Part shown: positions 1 to 12,828 of the stretch, in pieces
Position numbering within the stretch: position 1 is the first letter of the stretch
How the letters are laid out: the number at the start of each line of letters is the position of its first letter
DNA from: Scolanthus callimorphus
Taxonomy: Eukaryota > Cnidaria > Anthozoa > Actiniaria > Edwardsiidae
Assembly: GCA_033964015.1 (NCBI GenBank)
Contig: CM066916.1
Coordinates: forward strand, 12,936,501-13,000,500
Length of the DNA: 64,000 nucleotides
Direction: 5' to 3'
Notes under the pieces: generated by a model
Database searches by the model: none
What the model was told of the DNA's origin: nothing
The model's input: only the letters and a program-made list of their open reading frames with translations
Program-made: the position numbers and the translations under genes

Positions 1-1211
1 ATCGTTGACGGCATGAAGGACAAAGATATGAAAACTTATTGTATGGAAGTCCCGACAATGGAAACAGAGGCTTTGATCTTCTATCGTTACCCTTTTTGCC
101 GCCAACGCTTCTTGTAAGGCTATTTAACGCTATTACGAAGGGAAGCATGGAATTACCTGCAACTCCAGACATGATACAGCCCTTATTGGCTACGGAATCT
201 TTGCACTTGCAACCATTAACTGTTAGAAATCATACAGATGGGGAATGTGAGTTATGGAATAAGCTATACTGCTTCGGTAATACTTATATCTCAGTGGGAC
301 AAGAACGTGCGTGCTCTGAAAAGCAAAGACAACTCTAGCAGTGCACGCTCTTTTTTTGGAAACTAGGGTGACATCAGCACCAGCAATCACATAACATGAA
401 AAGTGCGTACACAACATAGTCTTGGATGTCACTGGTGTCACACAACCCACACTTGCGCATGGTTTCTATAATGTGAAACGTTTGACCACATTTTGAGTAA
501 AAATACCGAATAAAATGTCCTGAAACTTTTCATATGCTTTTGCTATTACTGTCTGTTACCCTGTAACGAAGTTTGGCGAAAAAGCAAATTCACTCCTTTA
601 TACATGTAGATTGTCAATGTATACATGTACAAAGGAATAAAAAGCATTCACTAAAAATATTTTGTTTTCTAATAGAATTATTCTATCCGAGAAGGCTTTA
701 CGTTTTTTGAGACATCTATCACAAACGCTTGTTTCAGAAGGCCCTAAATTAGTGTACGTAAACACTTTTCATTGAAGCCATTTTCGTACGAGAAATTTTG
801 CGATAAAAGTCAGGTGATTCAAACCCGTGAATAAAGGCATCATGACCTTCCAAAGAAGTCAACATGTTTAGAATACCCACCTGGAATATTACACCTGCTA
901 TAGGTTATCTTCAGTGTCACCCAATGTTAATTACTGCATTCTTATGCAGGTTTAGTTCGGTAAAAAAAAGAAAACAGGACAAACGTCCTAAGGACTTGCT
1001 TGAACATTTGCTCCGAAGCCCGTTCTATGTTCAGCGGTGCGTGATTTTCGAGATTGCAGGGACTATCAACTGCCCAAGGAGATACTTTTGTCAATGTTTG
1101 TATTCAGAAGCGCTCCGCCAGCCTTGTATTTAAAAGTTAAACAGTAAGGGTGAGTTAAAATGTCACTCTCTAGCGTAACGCATGCGCAAAGAGATAGGGA
1201 ATTGTCGTCAC
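1..1211. other. No gene recognised (left edge; expected 3' side of the ADAM gene)
   Basis: The ADAM-like gene reads right to left, so its disintegrin, cysteine-rich, transmembrane and tail exons should lie here or beyond the left edge. I could not find an exon with the cysteine pattern expected after the zinc site. A plus-strand open frame at 39-338 has no recognisable domain and no convincing splice context. The AT-rich stretch 440-700 holds nothing I can name. Confidence 0.4.
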
Positions 1212-4200
1212 CTTGTTCATCATGACTCATGCCCAGATTGTGTCCCATTTCGTGCGCAAACGTAGCGGCCGTAGCAGCAGCATTCTCGGCATGATCCTAC
1301 AACAGGAAACACAATAGACACATTTGCGTTTAACACGGCCACAATACTGTTTCAGAAGCATCCTCGCGCGCTTTCATGACCTTATGTACATGGACAAAAT
1401 GTGTCTCATGCCTTACAGCTAATTCAGACAATTTGGCTCTTACGCCTTTCTGATCCGCCAGTCAAACTGTATGAACCAATCAGGTCTTTGCCCTGCCTTT
1501 CGCCTGGTGCAGTCGACTGGCTTCCTTCGTGACGAAAACAGACAAACGTCTCGAGGGAAACCATTCGACTGTACTAAGGCAAGAACGTGTCATTGGCGGA
1601 ACAGAAAAAAACTTCCACAGAACGAGACAACAAATCTGTAGCTGAAAAAGGGCGATAAAAGTTCAAACTTGGGTTTTGGGACTCACCTGTACAACTCCAG
1701 CCGAGCGTCTCGTACACATGGCCATCACGTGTGCTTTGCCGACAGTCGCTCCCTCAAAGTCCTTGTGTCTGTCATTTCCAACCAAACAACCAAATAAACA
1801 GACAAATAAAAAATCAATTATCAATCTATGCCAAGGAAAGGCATCATGAAAAGTAAAGAGGGAGGCAGGTCACAGGTGGCAGTTGCCCCCCAGCCAAGTA
1901 AAACGTTTAGTGTCAACATGTGGGGTAAAACCTGTTTGCCCTCCCCCCAGGCATAAACAAGAATGACCAAGACGAACAATTCTAGCTACAGCCTTATTGC
2001 GCATGTTTACGTTCCCGCCGATGCAGGTCAACAGAAATACTTATAAACAGCGAAACAAGCCGTTTAAAACGCGGGAGGGGTCCTCGTTGTATGCCCCATC
2101 TAATGGACTATCGGTGCTTCGCGACGGAAATTTGGAAAACATACCAAACATGATTTGGCATGAGTTTTTCAGTTCCGCCAGTCAAAACATCTGAGCCAAT
2201 CAGGTCCTTGCCCTGTTTCGTCTAGAGCAGTCAACTGGGTTCTCGTCGAGACAGAAAGCCAGTCTACTGCACTAGGTGAAACAGGACAGGAACCTGATTG
2301 ACGTTTTGAAAATGCGCACTGAGAATGCGCACTGAGAAGCAACAGATTTAGCTATAAATGGGTCGGCATAACAAACTATATCTAAGTCACTAGAAGTAGT
2401 AAGTAAGTCCATTTTTATTACACTCACGTCATAAATGCGCGTTGTCATTAGCTTTCTTCATTTTTTTGCAATGAGAACTTCATTTCTCCATTTCAGGAAG
2501 TTATCAAGTGTTGTATCAGAGTTTGCTGAAACTGTGATTGGGCTGGCCCTGTTCCAGGTTACCATATCCACAAGGGCAACACGAATGTTTAACGGGCGAT
2601 ATAACTGGAAAAGTAAAGAAAAGCAATACAGAGGGACTATATTTCCAGAGGGATTAACGGGATCAAAGCAAATACAAAGCAAAAGCGACTCCGAATAACA
2701 TGTTAAACAGAAGTGCAATATTTCGGGATCATTATTAACAGTATTAACGGGATCATTACGGGGTTATTGAACAATGACTGCATAAATGAATTGCGAAGGC
2801 TCGCAATTCCAAGGGCTGCGGAACGTGCTTTTAGATGATAATAGGCTGATATAAAAAAGAATAAATCATTGACAAATTTATTTGCTAGCGTTGGAATGGA
2901 GGGCCTTACCATACAGGCTCGAAAAAGAAGTCTGCCACTGCAACGGCCATGTTTTGTAGACCAAAATATAAGTGCAACATTGAACTGTTGAAAAACGTCT
3001 CCTTTATATACTTACAGAATCAACTAAATTAGCTATTTCCTCGCCCGTTTCTCTCTGTATCATCTAGATTTCTTTTGAAGTAATCAAACTGCAGAGAATC
3101 ATATAATATTTTAGTATACGCTTTTTTCTCGGATAAAGACGTTAAACCGTAGGTTCCGTCTCTCACATGCAGAGGGCCATATGTTAGAAACTCTTCAGGG
3201 TTAATATGCTCACCCTAGTAAAATAAGGATTACAAATGTATGTGTGCCCTTCCACTTTCCTGTCAAATTTGACGGGGAAACAAAGGTTTTTACTTTATAT
3301 AATTTTTGTTGAACAATGTTTTTGCAAAAACGTTGTCTGTACACAAAGTAGACCTAGAGAGAAGCGCACTACAACCAGAAGACTACCAAATAAACTATAT
3401 TTATTTTGAAAGTTCCATGCTAATAGGGTTCAAAACAAATATGGATTTATTTAACATGAAATCACAATAACAAACTGCATGCTATCCTTACTTGATCAAA
3501 ATCGTTTACTATTATCAATTCCACATATTTTGTTTCTGATTTTACATTCCTACGGACCTGAAACAATTAAAGAAAATGTTAAATAATATTCACGGAACAT
3601 TTTCAGCTTTCAAATTTCACGTCCATACTTTGCAGCATTTGACACCCTTTCATGCTTCATAGAAAGTTCATATCTGTGTCCCGGGGGAGTGGGATCTGTG
3701 TTCACAGATCACAAAACCAATCACGAATCAGTATGTATAACCAAAGTACGGAATGCCTAAAATATCAGTTGGTGTCGGATCAAAAGAGTCTTAGAAAATC
3801 TCACCAATCTGTCCAAGATCGAATCCATCTCTCTGCCATCTGAATTATGACAAATCGTTCAGCAAAATAGTTTGTAACAATTGCACTCAATCTTCTGTGA
3901 GCCATAAAATGGCTGCCATGTAAAACAACCAAGGGATATTCCCCAGGATATTCCACCTAGATGTCAGTAGGTGCATGTGTATTGTGTAGAAACTTAGTGG
4001 TAGTACAGCTGTTTATGGGTGTCTGTGCCTTTATAAAAATGAACAAAGCTCTGCAGAAAATATATGTGCCCTATCAAAGCAGCTTCTATCTCCTGGAATT
4101 TGAATTTGCTGTTTGGTTGACAGGCCCGTAGCCATGGGGGTGCCGCGACAAAAAAAGGTCAGGATTTAAGAGCTTGGAATTTAGATGGGACAAAGAGAAG

Positions 4201-7200
4201 GTAACTAAAAAGACTGATTAAATGGGGCAAACAGAAGACTGCGATCACTTTCGCATATACTTGCTTTTTCTAGCAAATTAGCGGTTTCTCATAAAAAATA
4301 ATTCATACCACCTTAGTCCGCTCTAGACAAGCACCCCCCCCCCCCCCCCCCACGAAAAAGGTTAAGGGCCTCGGTTCTCCAGTACCTTTCTGTGGAGGTA
4401 ACCTTTGGGAGCCTCTCTAGAGGAAGCTAGAGGAGGCTGAATCCTACGACATGCTCACTGTTCACACTTCTGGTGGAGGCATTATGGCTGATTCTCACTT
4501 TGATTCAGAGTGCAAGGACATACTCACAGTGCAGAAGCAAATGATGCAATAAAACCTCATACTAACCCTCCTAATGTTATTCATCTTGTACATCTGGCTA
4601 ATTGAATCTAATGAAGGTAAATGGTCATGTCCTGTCATCAAAAGGAAAAATATTTCAGTCATGTTACTTCAGTCATTATTATAGGGAGGGCTCCTATTTT
4701 TGTTGGGAGAGTGCAAAAAATTTTTCGCGTGTCTAAAGGGGGTCCAAATTTTTTTCACTCCTGTTTGGGGGAGGGTCATAATTGTTTTTAACAATATTTG
4801 GACGATGAAGAGAGTGAAACAGATGCAGATAGTAGTTATTCCAGCAACTTCTCTATTATTTGCATTTTTCTTATTAACTTCACTCAATACTTAATAATAA
4901 AAATTTTGAGCCGCTTCGTGCACAGAAAGAATGATATTTATCCTCTTTTTTTTTAGAACTCGCGCAACGAAGACACTACCCTCGTGCCATTTACATGAAC
5001 AAATGCATCTTGACGATGAGGTGATAGGCTTGGCAGGCAGTCACTTTACACAAGCATAGAAATACGTCATTTGGGCCGCGCTTCAAGCACATGAATAATA
5101 TTTCATCATTTGCGGTGCGCAGTTGCGCGCATGAATAATATAACCTACAGGCTCAGGAGCCCATCAATAGAGCTTTCCTAACATATAGTTGAGGTAGCGT
5201 ATTTCCTGGGCTCCAGATGACAGGCTTTGTTTACTACCAAAAACCTTGAGACACCAAAGTATTGGGCTTTTGAGACAGGGAAAAGACCTAAATATGTCTA
5301 AAATTTTGCTGTATTTAGCGTTTTTTTTAAAGTCTAGAAGCAAAAAACCCGTGATTTTTTCACAGAAAACCGGGAGACTGGGAGATGAGGCAAAAAACGG
5401 GAAACTCCCAGCAAATCCGGGATAGTTGCCGTCCCTGGGTCTATATTTAATGCATTTCTCATTTCTTTACGAAACTTGATTTAGGTTACAGAGCACGCAG
5501 AACTTAATAAAGCTTGAGTGCCATTTCTATGACAATTTGAAATGTGACCTTTGGACCTCATTTTTTTAAAGGGGAATTTAAAAACTGCCCCTGCTGACAG
5601 GGAAATGCAGAAGGTAAGGGTAAGCAAAAAATAAATTAGTGAAAAAATATTACTTACCTTGATGTTTGTAATAATTGGAAATGGTGCACAACACACATGG
5701 ATAAGAAGTTATTGAAGGTATTGAATTTCACATTGTCCCGAATAGGATTCCCATTGAAAATGTCAACTTTTCCAATAAGGTCAACAATATGTACCCACAC
5801 TTAAGTCACTTGGCACTTAAACTGCATCTTCATGATTTTAAGCCTTTCCCTGTCCGCAGGAGCACTTTTTAAAAACTGTTACCTTCGAGTTCAAAGGTCA
5901 CATTTCAAGTTGTCATAGAAACAGCATCCAAGATTTACCTATACTTCAACCCCCCACAAGCTGAAAACTTTTAATAACTGAACAGTTTCATGTACTGGAT
6001 GTAGACCATCCCCGTAGGTTATGGCAATTCTTTTGACAGCCATGCCTTAATGGTGCCCATTAAAACCATTAATTATTCCAGACCCATAGATGCCGACCTA
6101 GAGTGTGTCAAAAGCAGGAGATTTCTGACCTAGTGTGTCAAAAGGCAAAAAAAATTCTGGGCCAAGCTCTAAATGAAAGGAATATTTATTCAGGAGAATG
6201 TGTGGTTCCAGAAAATATCTATCATACATCCCCCCCCCACCCCCCACCCTGGGAGGGATTGGAAATTCCAGAGGGTGGGGGATCATGTACCTGATTTCTT
6301 CCATACAAATATTGTATGTTCCTTTTGAGATTCCAGAGGGGTGGGTGGGGGGTCACTTTTCAACACTCTTCTGGAACCACACAATACAGCAAAAGCATGA
6401 GAGTTGCCATCTCTGGGTCCGGTTGCTCGAAAGTGGTTTAGCACTAATCCAGGATTAATTACCATGGTGACTTGATGGTTTTTTCAGAACTAAACCTGGT
6501 TTAAATTTAATCCACCTTTGAACAACCCACGCCTGGATTCCAAAACAAAATCCATGACCTCACCACCAAAACCACAGCCTTTATTTTTATTTTTGTGTGT
6601 GTGTGTGTGCGTGCGTTTGTTTGTTATACATATATATATAAAAAGTAAAATATTGTATACATAGCCACATGTAAGAGAGAAAAATGTAAAATGCTGTATA
6701 ATTACAATAAATATACATAAAAAGGAAAAAAAAAAAAAGAAACCACAGACAAAAGGGCATCCCTACCGTTCTGGAATTTCTAAATTGTAATTAATGGAAA
6801 ATAGCATACATTACATTCTGTACATTGGCTTACCACATTTTGTGTGTGGTAACACCAAATCTTTCATTTGATAAATAATATGAGAATTCTCCTTCAACTG
6901 ACTTGTCTGTAAGGAAATATAGATCATAACATTAGAAGAGACAACAGCATTTTAATAGACCTCCAGCCAATGGGCAAGGAATGCATGAGGCTCATGGAAA
7001 TCGGGATGGAGTTCAAGCAACAGAGTTTTCGTGGGCTAAAAGCTGGAGCAGGCACACATTGACCATCCCTGTACTTGTATAGTATAAGTATCATCCCATG
7101 GATCAGACAGAACATTTGTGTCAGCGGCGTAGCCAGGAATTTCTGAAGGGGGGGGGGGGGGGGGGGGGGGGGGCGGATAGTGAAAACATGGGAGGAAAAG

Positions 7201-10200
7201 TTCAAACTTCCTCGAGCAATATAGTAAATGTATGGGCAAATTTCCCGAGAAAGGGGGGGGCCCCGGCCCCCCTGGCTACGCCCCTGTGTGTACCTGGGAA
7301 AAATTCATTACATATACATCTTAAAAGCCTTTTCTTTCTGAGTGAAGTGAACAAAATTAAAATAATAAATTATTCCAAAAGTAATATACATATATCACTC
7401 GTTAAACTTTGCAATTAAATATTTAATAATAAAATTCAGGAGACCTCTAGCTTAATATAATTATAAGAATCCCCAGCTGCTTTCATAGTTTGGTCACAAT
7501 CCCACTTTAGCATTTCCTGAACCAATAGAAAGGGTTAAGATGATCTGGCCACTGCATTACCTTACTGTGACTTTGTTTTGTTGGTTCAATATAAAACTGT
7601 CTTTGCCATCAAATATCAACCCCCTGTGAGTAAAATTGAAATATGTGTTAATCAGGATGTGACATGGTTCTGATTGGCATGTGACAAGGGCTTGAAAATT
7701 AAGAAATAATCATAGTCTTAATGTTGCCTTGTGCTACATTATAGTTCCTGCCAGCAGGCCATCTTTTCGTTTGTATTCGCTGGGCTGACGAGCAGGAGGA
7801 AAGAGATATATTATAGTGGGCTTTATGTATGGTAATTTTATTTTTGATCTTTCTTATATTATTGGGACAGCAGAAATAGTGTCCCTGCCACTACCGATCT
7901 TCCAATTCATTTTTTGTTTGTTGCACTCTTGTTAGTGTATTGTTTTGACATGGCAAAGCAAAGCAAAGCAAAGCAAAGCAAAGCATTGTGTGTTTCCAGA
8001 AATTATCCATATCCCCCCTACGGAAGGGATTGGAAATTCCAGAAGGGTGGGGGTGGGGGTCAATTTACCTGATCTTTTCCATACAAATACTGTATTTTTC
8101 AAGCCAGAGGTGAGTGATTTTAAAACGTTTCGAGTGTCTTTCCCACATCACAAGTGCTCTATTTGCCAATAAAGTCATAGAAAGTTGTGCTCTATTGCTT
8201 TTATGATATAGCGGGGGAGAACCACTTAATCGTTGTAATAGAGCATAGATTTGAATCAATCAGAGTGCACGTTATATCGTAGCTATATTATAAATATAAA
8301 TATAGAATAGAATGGAATGGAATGGAACAGAATAATGTTTTCAATCACTTACTCTAGTCCATTACAAGTGCTCACTGCTACAGAGGAATTAGGAACACCC
8401 TTAATGCTACCTTGATAATAACAATTATCTTCAGCCTGAAAAGATATTGAAAATAGTAGTTGTCATCTATCAGTTATTTTTAATATAAAGTTGGCAGTTT
8501 TTAGCCTGACTCTTCGACCTATATGATGAAAATTGCCCTCAGCATGAACGGCTAGTCAGGAATTGTGGCAGCACAGGTCGCTGGCAATTAAATATCCACC
8601 AGCGGCGTAGCAGGAATTTCTGAAGGGGGGGCCGGATAGTGAAAACATGGGAAAAAATGCGCAATTTTTCTCCAGCAAATACAGTAAATGTATGGGAAAA
8701 TTTCCGAGAAAGGGGGGCCCGGCCCCCCCTGGACCCCCCTGGCTACGCCCCTGTCCACTCGTTCCAGTAGAAAAGTCAGCAACACCAACTTTTGCAGCGA
8801 TGATGGCTGTTATCTATGCTGCCGAATTTGTGAAACCACGCTCCCACCATTACGTGTTTCTTCATCAGGGTTTCTTGCGCCTTCTTCAGTAGAGGGATGA
8901 GAAGGCAAGAACAGACGAAAAAAATTAGACGATTTGCTCGCCTGAAAATTTGTTTGTCCCGTTTTCACATCAGACGATTTGTTCGTCTCTAGTGTGAAAA
9001 CGGCCATCATCGTCAAATTTTCTCCTTCAAAAAATTTTGTCGCGTGATCACAGAAGAACGAGAAACTCGTTTCAGACGGGAAACAGTGTGTATTCGGCTA
9101 TTCCGGAAAAGCTTGCTCAAAAAATATGCTGAAGCTTGCCAATTTGAAACTCATGCAAATCTTTATTTTCCACTCCCTTAATTTACATTAGAATCCTATG
9201 ATATCTCTTTTTTGTGTAAATTGAGGACGAGATATCATAGGATTCAGTATATTCAAAGCGTTCAGTCGGTAGATTCCGCCGAAATAGCACTCAAAAATAC
9301 CATATCGCCCTCGTCGCTGCGCGACTCGTGCGATATCGCTTTTTTCGTGCTATTTTCTTAGCGGAATCTAGCCTCCTGAAGCTTTGAATAATCCTATAGA
9401 ATACTTCCTGCTACTGCGTTAATAACAAAGCAGTCTAAGGAAAGTTTTCGTCATTGATCATTTGGCAGCGTCTTTGACACCCGGGGGGGTTCTTCACATG
9501 TCGACCTGATAGGGGTGCTCGTCGTATTTTTTTAGGGGTCAAAATCGACTCTCCGGTATTTTTTAGGGTGTATCGGAGAAACATTGTGGTTTTCACTAAT
9601 AAATGGTATTTTTTTAGGGGTACGCAAATGAATGAAAGGGTCACAAACCAAGCAAAACGTTTTCTGGCTTTCTTTCTTTCATTTATAGCTCTAAAAATGG
9701 CCTGTTTTGAGATAAGAAACAATGAACAATCACAAAAAGGGTTTATTGTTGGTATTTTTTAGCGGTCATTTTGTTTTATAAGGTATTTTTTAGGGGGTGG
9801 ATTTTTTTATGTCCTGGTATTTTTTAGGGTATATTTTCCGATGTCCCGACGAGCACCCTATCACTCTTACATGGGAGAACCCCCCCGGCTTTGACAGTTC
9901 TGGCAACACACTTCAGTATGCAAATAAAAAGTCGTGTTTATACTTTAGATGAGAAGCAACGAAGCATCGCATTAATGTTTTTTCTGAACAAATCTAGCAT
10001 AAATCCGTACGGATATCCCGAGAGATGAGACCACATTTAACTAGTGTGTCAACAGATCGTTTGGGCGACTGTATGCTCACTTTGGTCGGCTTCGATATAG
10101 GAAGGCCAGCCGCGCTAAAATGAGTTGATGTGGAGCTGACAGGCATCAGAACCCTATAGCAAAAACCGAAACAGTTAATTTAATCCTTAGTCTAAGTGTA

Positions 10201-10794
10201 TTTTAAGATGATATTACGGTACCTGTTAAGAACTAATCCAGAGTAAAGCTCCTTCCTAACCCTGATACGACAAACGAAACACGATCCAAATGAGCTGCAT
10301 TCTGCAAAGAATTCAAAGATTCACAAATCAGCAGCAAGCATGTAATTATTTAAGCTTATAGTCAAGCGATAAGAAGAGGCGAAATTGCGAAGCATAAATA
10401 AAAATGAAATATAGAATATAGAATATAGCGTCATTTTAAAAAGGAAGTTTAAATGAGACTAACCGGAGTTTTTGTAGATAACCTATATCTCGTCTCCATC
10501 GAATTCCAGAAGAAATTATCTCTGGATAAACAATGTCATATTTCTCTACGGGAACATGTGGTTTATATCCCCTTAATTGGCCAGCTAGCGGAGGTAAATA
10601 TATATCATTTCTGTGAATTAAAAACTGTAAAAGAGAGAGATAGGAAATCAACACGTCTGATCGGAGAACAATGACTCACCTTCGGCCTGCAAATATGAGA
10701 CGCATTCGACGTGCCCAAAGAACAAAACTGCGGCTAAAAGAACACAAAGAAGTCCAGAATTATCAAGAAGTTTTTGAGTTTTTCTAAAAGACAT
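1212..10794 (-). CDS. ADAM12/19-like metalloprotease gene (at least 12 exons, 3' end outside window)
   Basis: Membrane-anchored zinc protease of the adamalysin family, expected to process cell-surface proteins. Exons found: 10794-10680 (start MSFRKT, hydrophobic signal peptide), 10584-10483 (VEKYDIVYPE), 10294-10223 (SFVVSGLGRSFTLD), 10153-10081, 8435-8353 (EDNCYYQGSIKGVPNSS), 7623-7566, 6906-6834 (prodomain end, KCG cysteine switch), 3557-3492 (ETKYVELIIVND, start of the catalytic domain), 3088-3016 (EEIANLVDS), 2604-2428 (YRPLNIRVALV), 1768-1687, 1296-1212 (zinc motif HEMGHNLGMSHD). All have GT-AG borders, and adjoining phases agree except where an indel is noted. One small exon between 6833 and 3558, which should carry the furin site, was not found. 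The zinc ligands and catalytic Glu are present. Frame breaks: one base missing near 10237, one extra near 3038, and A-run and TTA sites in 2428-2470. Family is sure; the subfamily is by resemblance to ADAM12/19. Confidence 0.82.
3558..6833. other. Large ADAM intron; one expected exon not located
   Basis: Lies between the cysteine-switch exon and the first catalytic-domain exon. A phase 1 to phase 0 exon is needed to connect them. A good donor (GTAAGT) at 5655 follows codons ending ITNIK, but there is a stop upstream and no acceptor between, so I do not call it. The region holds a poly-C run (4333-4352), a short inverted repeat (about 5510-5560 with 5885-5930) and one MITE (6200-6382). Confidence 0.4.
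6200..6382. mobile_element. MITE with GTGTGGTTCCAGAA ends and 3-bp duplication AAT
   Basis: The terminal inverted repeats GTGTGGTTCCAGAA and TTCTGGAACCACAC are flanked on both sides by AAT (6197-6199 and 6383-6385). The interior is poly-C and poly-G rich, with repeated AATTCCAGAGGG-like words. A sister copy lies at 48748-48873 and a degraded one near 7988-8070. The 3-bp duplication suits the PIF/Harbinger superfamily; that assignment is inference. Confidence 0.75.
7122..7286. mobile_element. hAT5-like MITE, 5-bp duplication TGTGT
   Basis: Ends are CAGCGGCGTAGCCAGG and its inverted partner CCTGGCTACGCCCCTG, flanked by TGTGT on each side (7117-7121, 7287-7291). The interior contains a run of more than 20 G and a C-rich partner segment. 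It belongs with 8600-8753, 20111-20435 and 36774-39418, all with perfect 5-bp duplications. CAG termini with 5-bp duplications resemble the hAT5 group. Confidence 0.8.
8600..8753. mobile_element. hAT5-like MITE, 5-bp duplication TCCAC
   Basis: Ends are CAGCGGCGTAGCAGG and CCTGGCTACGCCCCTG, with TCCAC on both sides (8595-8599, 8754-8758). It is a close relative of 7122-7286: the same GTGAAAACATGGGA and AAATGTATGGG words occur in the interior. It lies in the intron between ADAM prodomain exons ending at 10081 and starting at 8435. Confidence 0.8.
9191..9389. repeat. Two consecutive foldbacks
   Basis: A perfect 17-bp inverted pair (9191-9207 with 9229-9245, GAATCCTATGATATCTC) is followed directly by a longer imperfect foldback (9251-9389) whose arms share ATTCCGC and AAATAGCAC. 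The layout suits a MITE with a strong secondary structure. No duplication of the target could be fixed. Confidence 0.6.
9480..9888. mobile_element. Poly-G-ended TIR element, 8-bp duplication CTTTGACA
   Basis: CTTTGACA occurs at 9472-9479 and 9889-9896. The inner ends are CCGGGGGGGTTCT and its inverse, followed on both sides by GGGTGCTCGTCG in opposite orientation. The interior repeats the word TTTTTAGGGG with spacers. The same end structure occurs at 40224-41163, where the equivalent word has grown into a 43-bp tandem array. An 8-bp duplication suggests hAT or a similar superfamily; no transposase is present. Confidence 0.75.
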
Positions 10795-11023
10795 ATCGAA
10801 TGTCTAGAGCTACATTGAGGGTTCGATTATTCGCACTTCCTCATTCCAAGCACAAATGTAACGCGCCCGCGGTCATGTCAGCATGCTTTACTCGTGGACC
10901 AAATTATTTTATCCAGGGTGTGGTGAGTTGTAAATATAATTGTCATTTATTAGTAATGACTTGTGCTTTCATAAAATTTAACCATTATCCTGCGAGATTG
11001 CGCAGAATATCGTCTGATACTTA
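10795..11023. other. Upstream flank of the ADAM gene
   Basis: This short stretch precedes the signal-peptide exon and should contain its promoter and 5' UTR. I see no clear TATA box or initiator. A poly-G-ended transposon begins at 11024. Confidence 0.3.
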
Positions 11024-12493
11024 GGGAGTGGTCATTATTTAACGGGGGGGGGGGGGGGGGGGCATTTTCTTCAAACCCGGGCCCAAAAATTTAGACCCCC
11101 CCTAAAATGCAAGCCCAAAAATTTTGACCCCCCCTCAAATACTAGCCCAAAAAAATATGACCCCCCCCCCCCCCCCCTCGTAGTGTCACTGTTATGCCAT
11201 GTGAATAGAAAATCACAGTTTTTTCGAACTCTTAAAAGAGTTGATTGATCCACGCAAAACTGATAATCACCTTTGAACTAATGTATTAGGATTCGTGGAA
11301 AAAAGATGTCGCAATTCCTCCTTCTTGTACATCGACATTATCAACGTGTGTTACTATGCAGTTAGGGACGGACGGATGCTACTATAGCATCCGGACAGTT
11401 CGGGTTTTTGGTCAGGGATTTTGGATTTACTACTATGAAGATATTTGGATTCAGGATTCTAGGTATTTCTTATCCAAGTGCTCTTTGGTGTATCAGTACA
11501 GAGCCTTGTGTTTGGAATTTGTTAAAATCTGCACAATTTGTTAAAAATCTGATGCGCGATTTTGAAAATCAAACTTAACGCGCGGTTAATGAAATTATCA
11601 TTTCTGGACACAAAATCACGCTGAAGAAATGGAGTCACGGAAGAAACATAATAGAAAATTTCCAAAATTAAACATAGTCCAGTACGGTGTTTTTAGTTTG
11701 TAAATGCTACACCAAAGTATTCTCTTTGCGCGCGAAGCGCGCTGCAAATTTTTGACATATAAGTTTAAAGAATGGGAAAAGTCTTGGTATTTAACAATTG
11801 GGGTTCCTGACATTTGCTAAACCTTTATTTACTGCTGGCTGATAGTAAATTTACTCAATTTAAAAAAACATTTTAATGTTGTAGATGGCGAGCGCGCAGC
11901 GCGAGCCGACCATAAAAACCAGTCTATTTATAAGGACGTCGGGTTCCCTATAAAGCAGTCAGGAGACAATCAAGTATCAAATGGTCCGTCCCTAATGACC
12001 AGCTTTCACGTTTCACGAATCTCTAGGCCTGTAATCACGAGTCACGTAAGAGAAATTTGTAAATCACCGGTCACGATGGCATGAGATTTCCGCGGATCAC
12101 GGCAATAATTTTCCTGTTTTCACGAACGGAGCAAATTTGGGGTGAATCACGGAGAACCCCTTCACCACGATGTTTTAGTTTGTAAGTACTACACCGAGCA
12201 TCCGCTTTTTATGCGCGCAAAGCTAGCAAAGTTATTTATTGTTGTAGATGGCGAGCGCGCAGCGCGAGCCGACCAAAAACACTCTGTTTATAAGCCATCA
12301 GGTACCCTAAAAGCAGCCATAGTCAATGTTACCCTGTCTAACAATCAGCGCCCAAAAAAATTTGCCCCCCTCAAACGTAAGCCCAAAATTTGAGCCCCCC
12401 CCTAAATCGGCGCCCAAAAAATCAAAGCCCCCCCCTATATTTGCCGGCCCCCCCCCCCCCCCCCCCCCCCCCCCGTTAAATAATGACACTCCC
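11024..12493. mobile_element. Poly-G-ended TIR element, 3-bp duplication TTA
   Basis: TTA at 11021-11023 and 12494-12496 flanks inverted ends GGGAGTGGTCATTATTTAAC and GTTAAATAATGACACTCCC, each running inward into a long G or C tract. Near both ends the interior repeats (A)n(C)n words such as CCCAAAAATTT. The middle has two copies of a word family with GCGAGCGCGCAGCGCGAGCC (about 11888 and 12250). TTA is the preferred Harbinger target. No coding region recognised. Confidence 0.7.
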
Positions 12494-12648
12494 TTAGCCG
12501 ACGAGGGACAAGTCCCGAGTTGGCTAAAATCAGACGATATTCTGCAAAATCGAGCAGGATAATGGTTTTATTTTCGGCAATCGATAGCACAAAAAAACCC
12601 CGAAAAACATGACTTTTGTGTATTATTTACGAGCTCAAACATCATACT

Positions 12649-12828
12649 AAATAAACCCCTTCTGGCGGCTGTAATATCGGCGGATAATGTCCAGGATGAA
12701 AAATGGTACGAAAAATGAACAGTTGGCCGAGAAGCGAAGCTTCGAGGCAACTGTGAAATTTTCAGGACCATTTTTCATCCGCGGACATTATCCGCCGATA
12801 TTACAGCAAGCCAAGAAGGGGTTTATTT
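12649..12828. repeat. 180-bp foldback
   Basis: Long inverted arms, AAATAAACCCCTTCTGGCGG at one end and a matching inverse at the other, continue inward through GTAATATCGGCGGATAATGTCC and ATGAAAAATGG. The loop is short. This is a typical foldback MITE; no duplicated target was fixed. Confidence 0.65.

Noticed and set aside
39..338. 99-codon open frame at the left edge
   Set aside because: No domain, no splice logic and no homology that I can recognise.
3016..3215. Long minus-strand frame reading GEHINPEEFLTYGPLHVRD
   Set aside because: The ADAM exon begins at the acceptor at 3089; the upstream part has no counterpart in the family, so it is intron read by chance.
5656..5696. Missing ADAM exon ending ITNIK before a GTAAGT donor
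   Set aside because: It would give an attractive K-VRR furin site, but a stop lies upstream and there is no AG between the stop and the donor.
12326..12562. Poly-proline proteins (also near 7040-7240, 33560-33770 and 6100-6460)
   Set aside because: They translate the poly-G and poly-C tracts at transposon ends.
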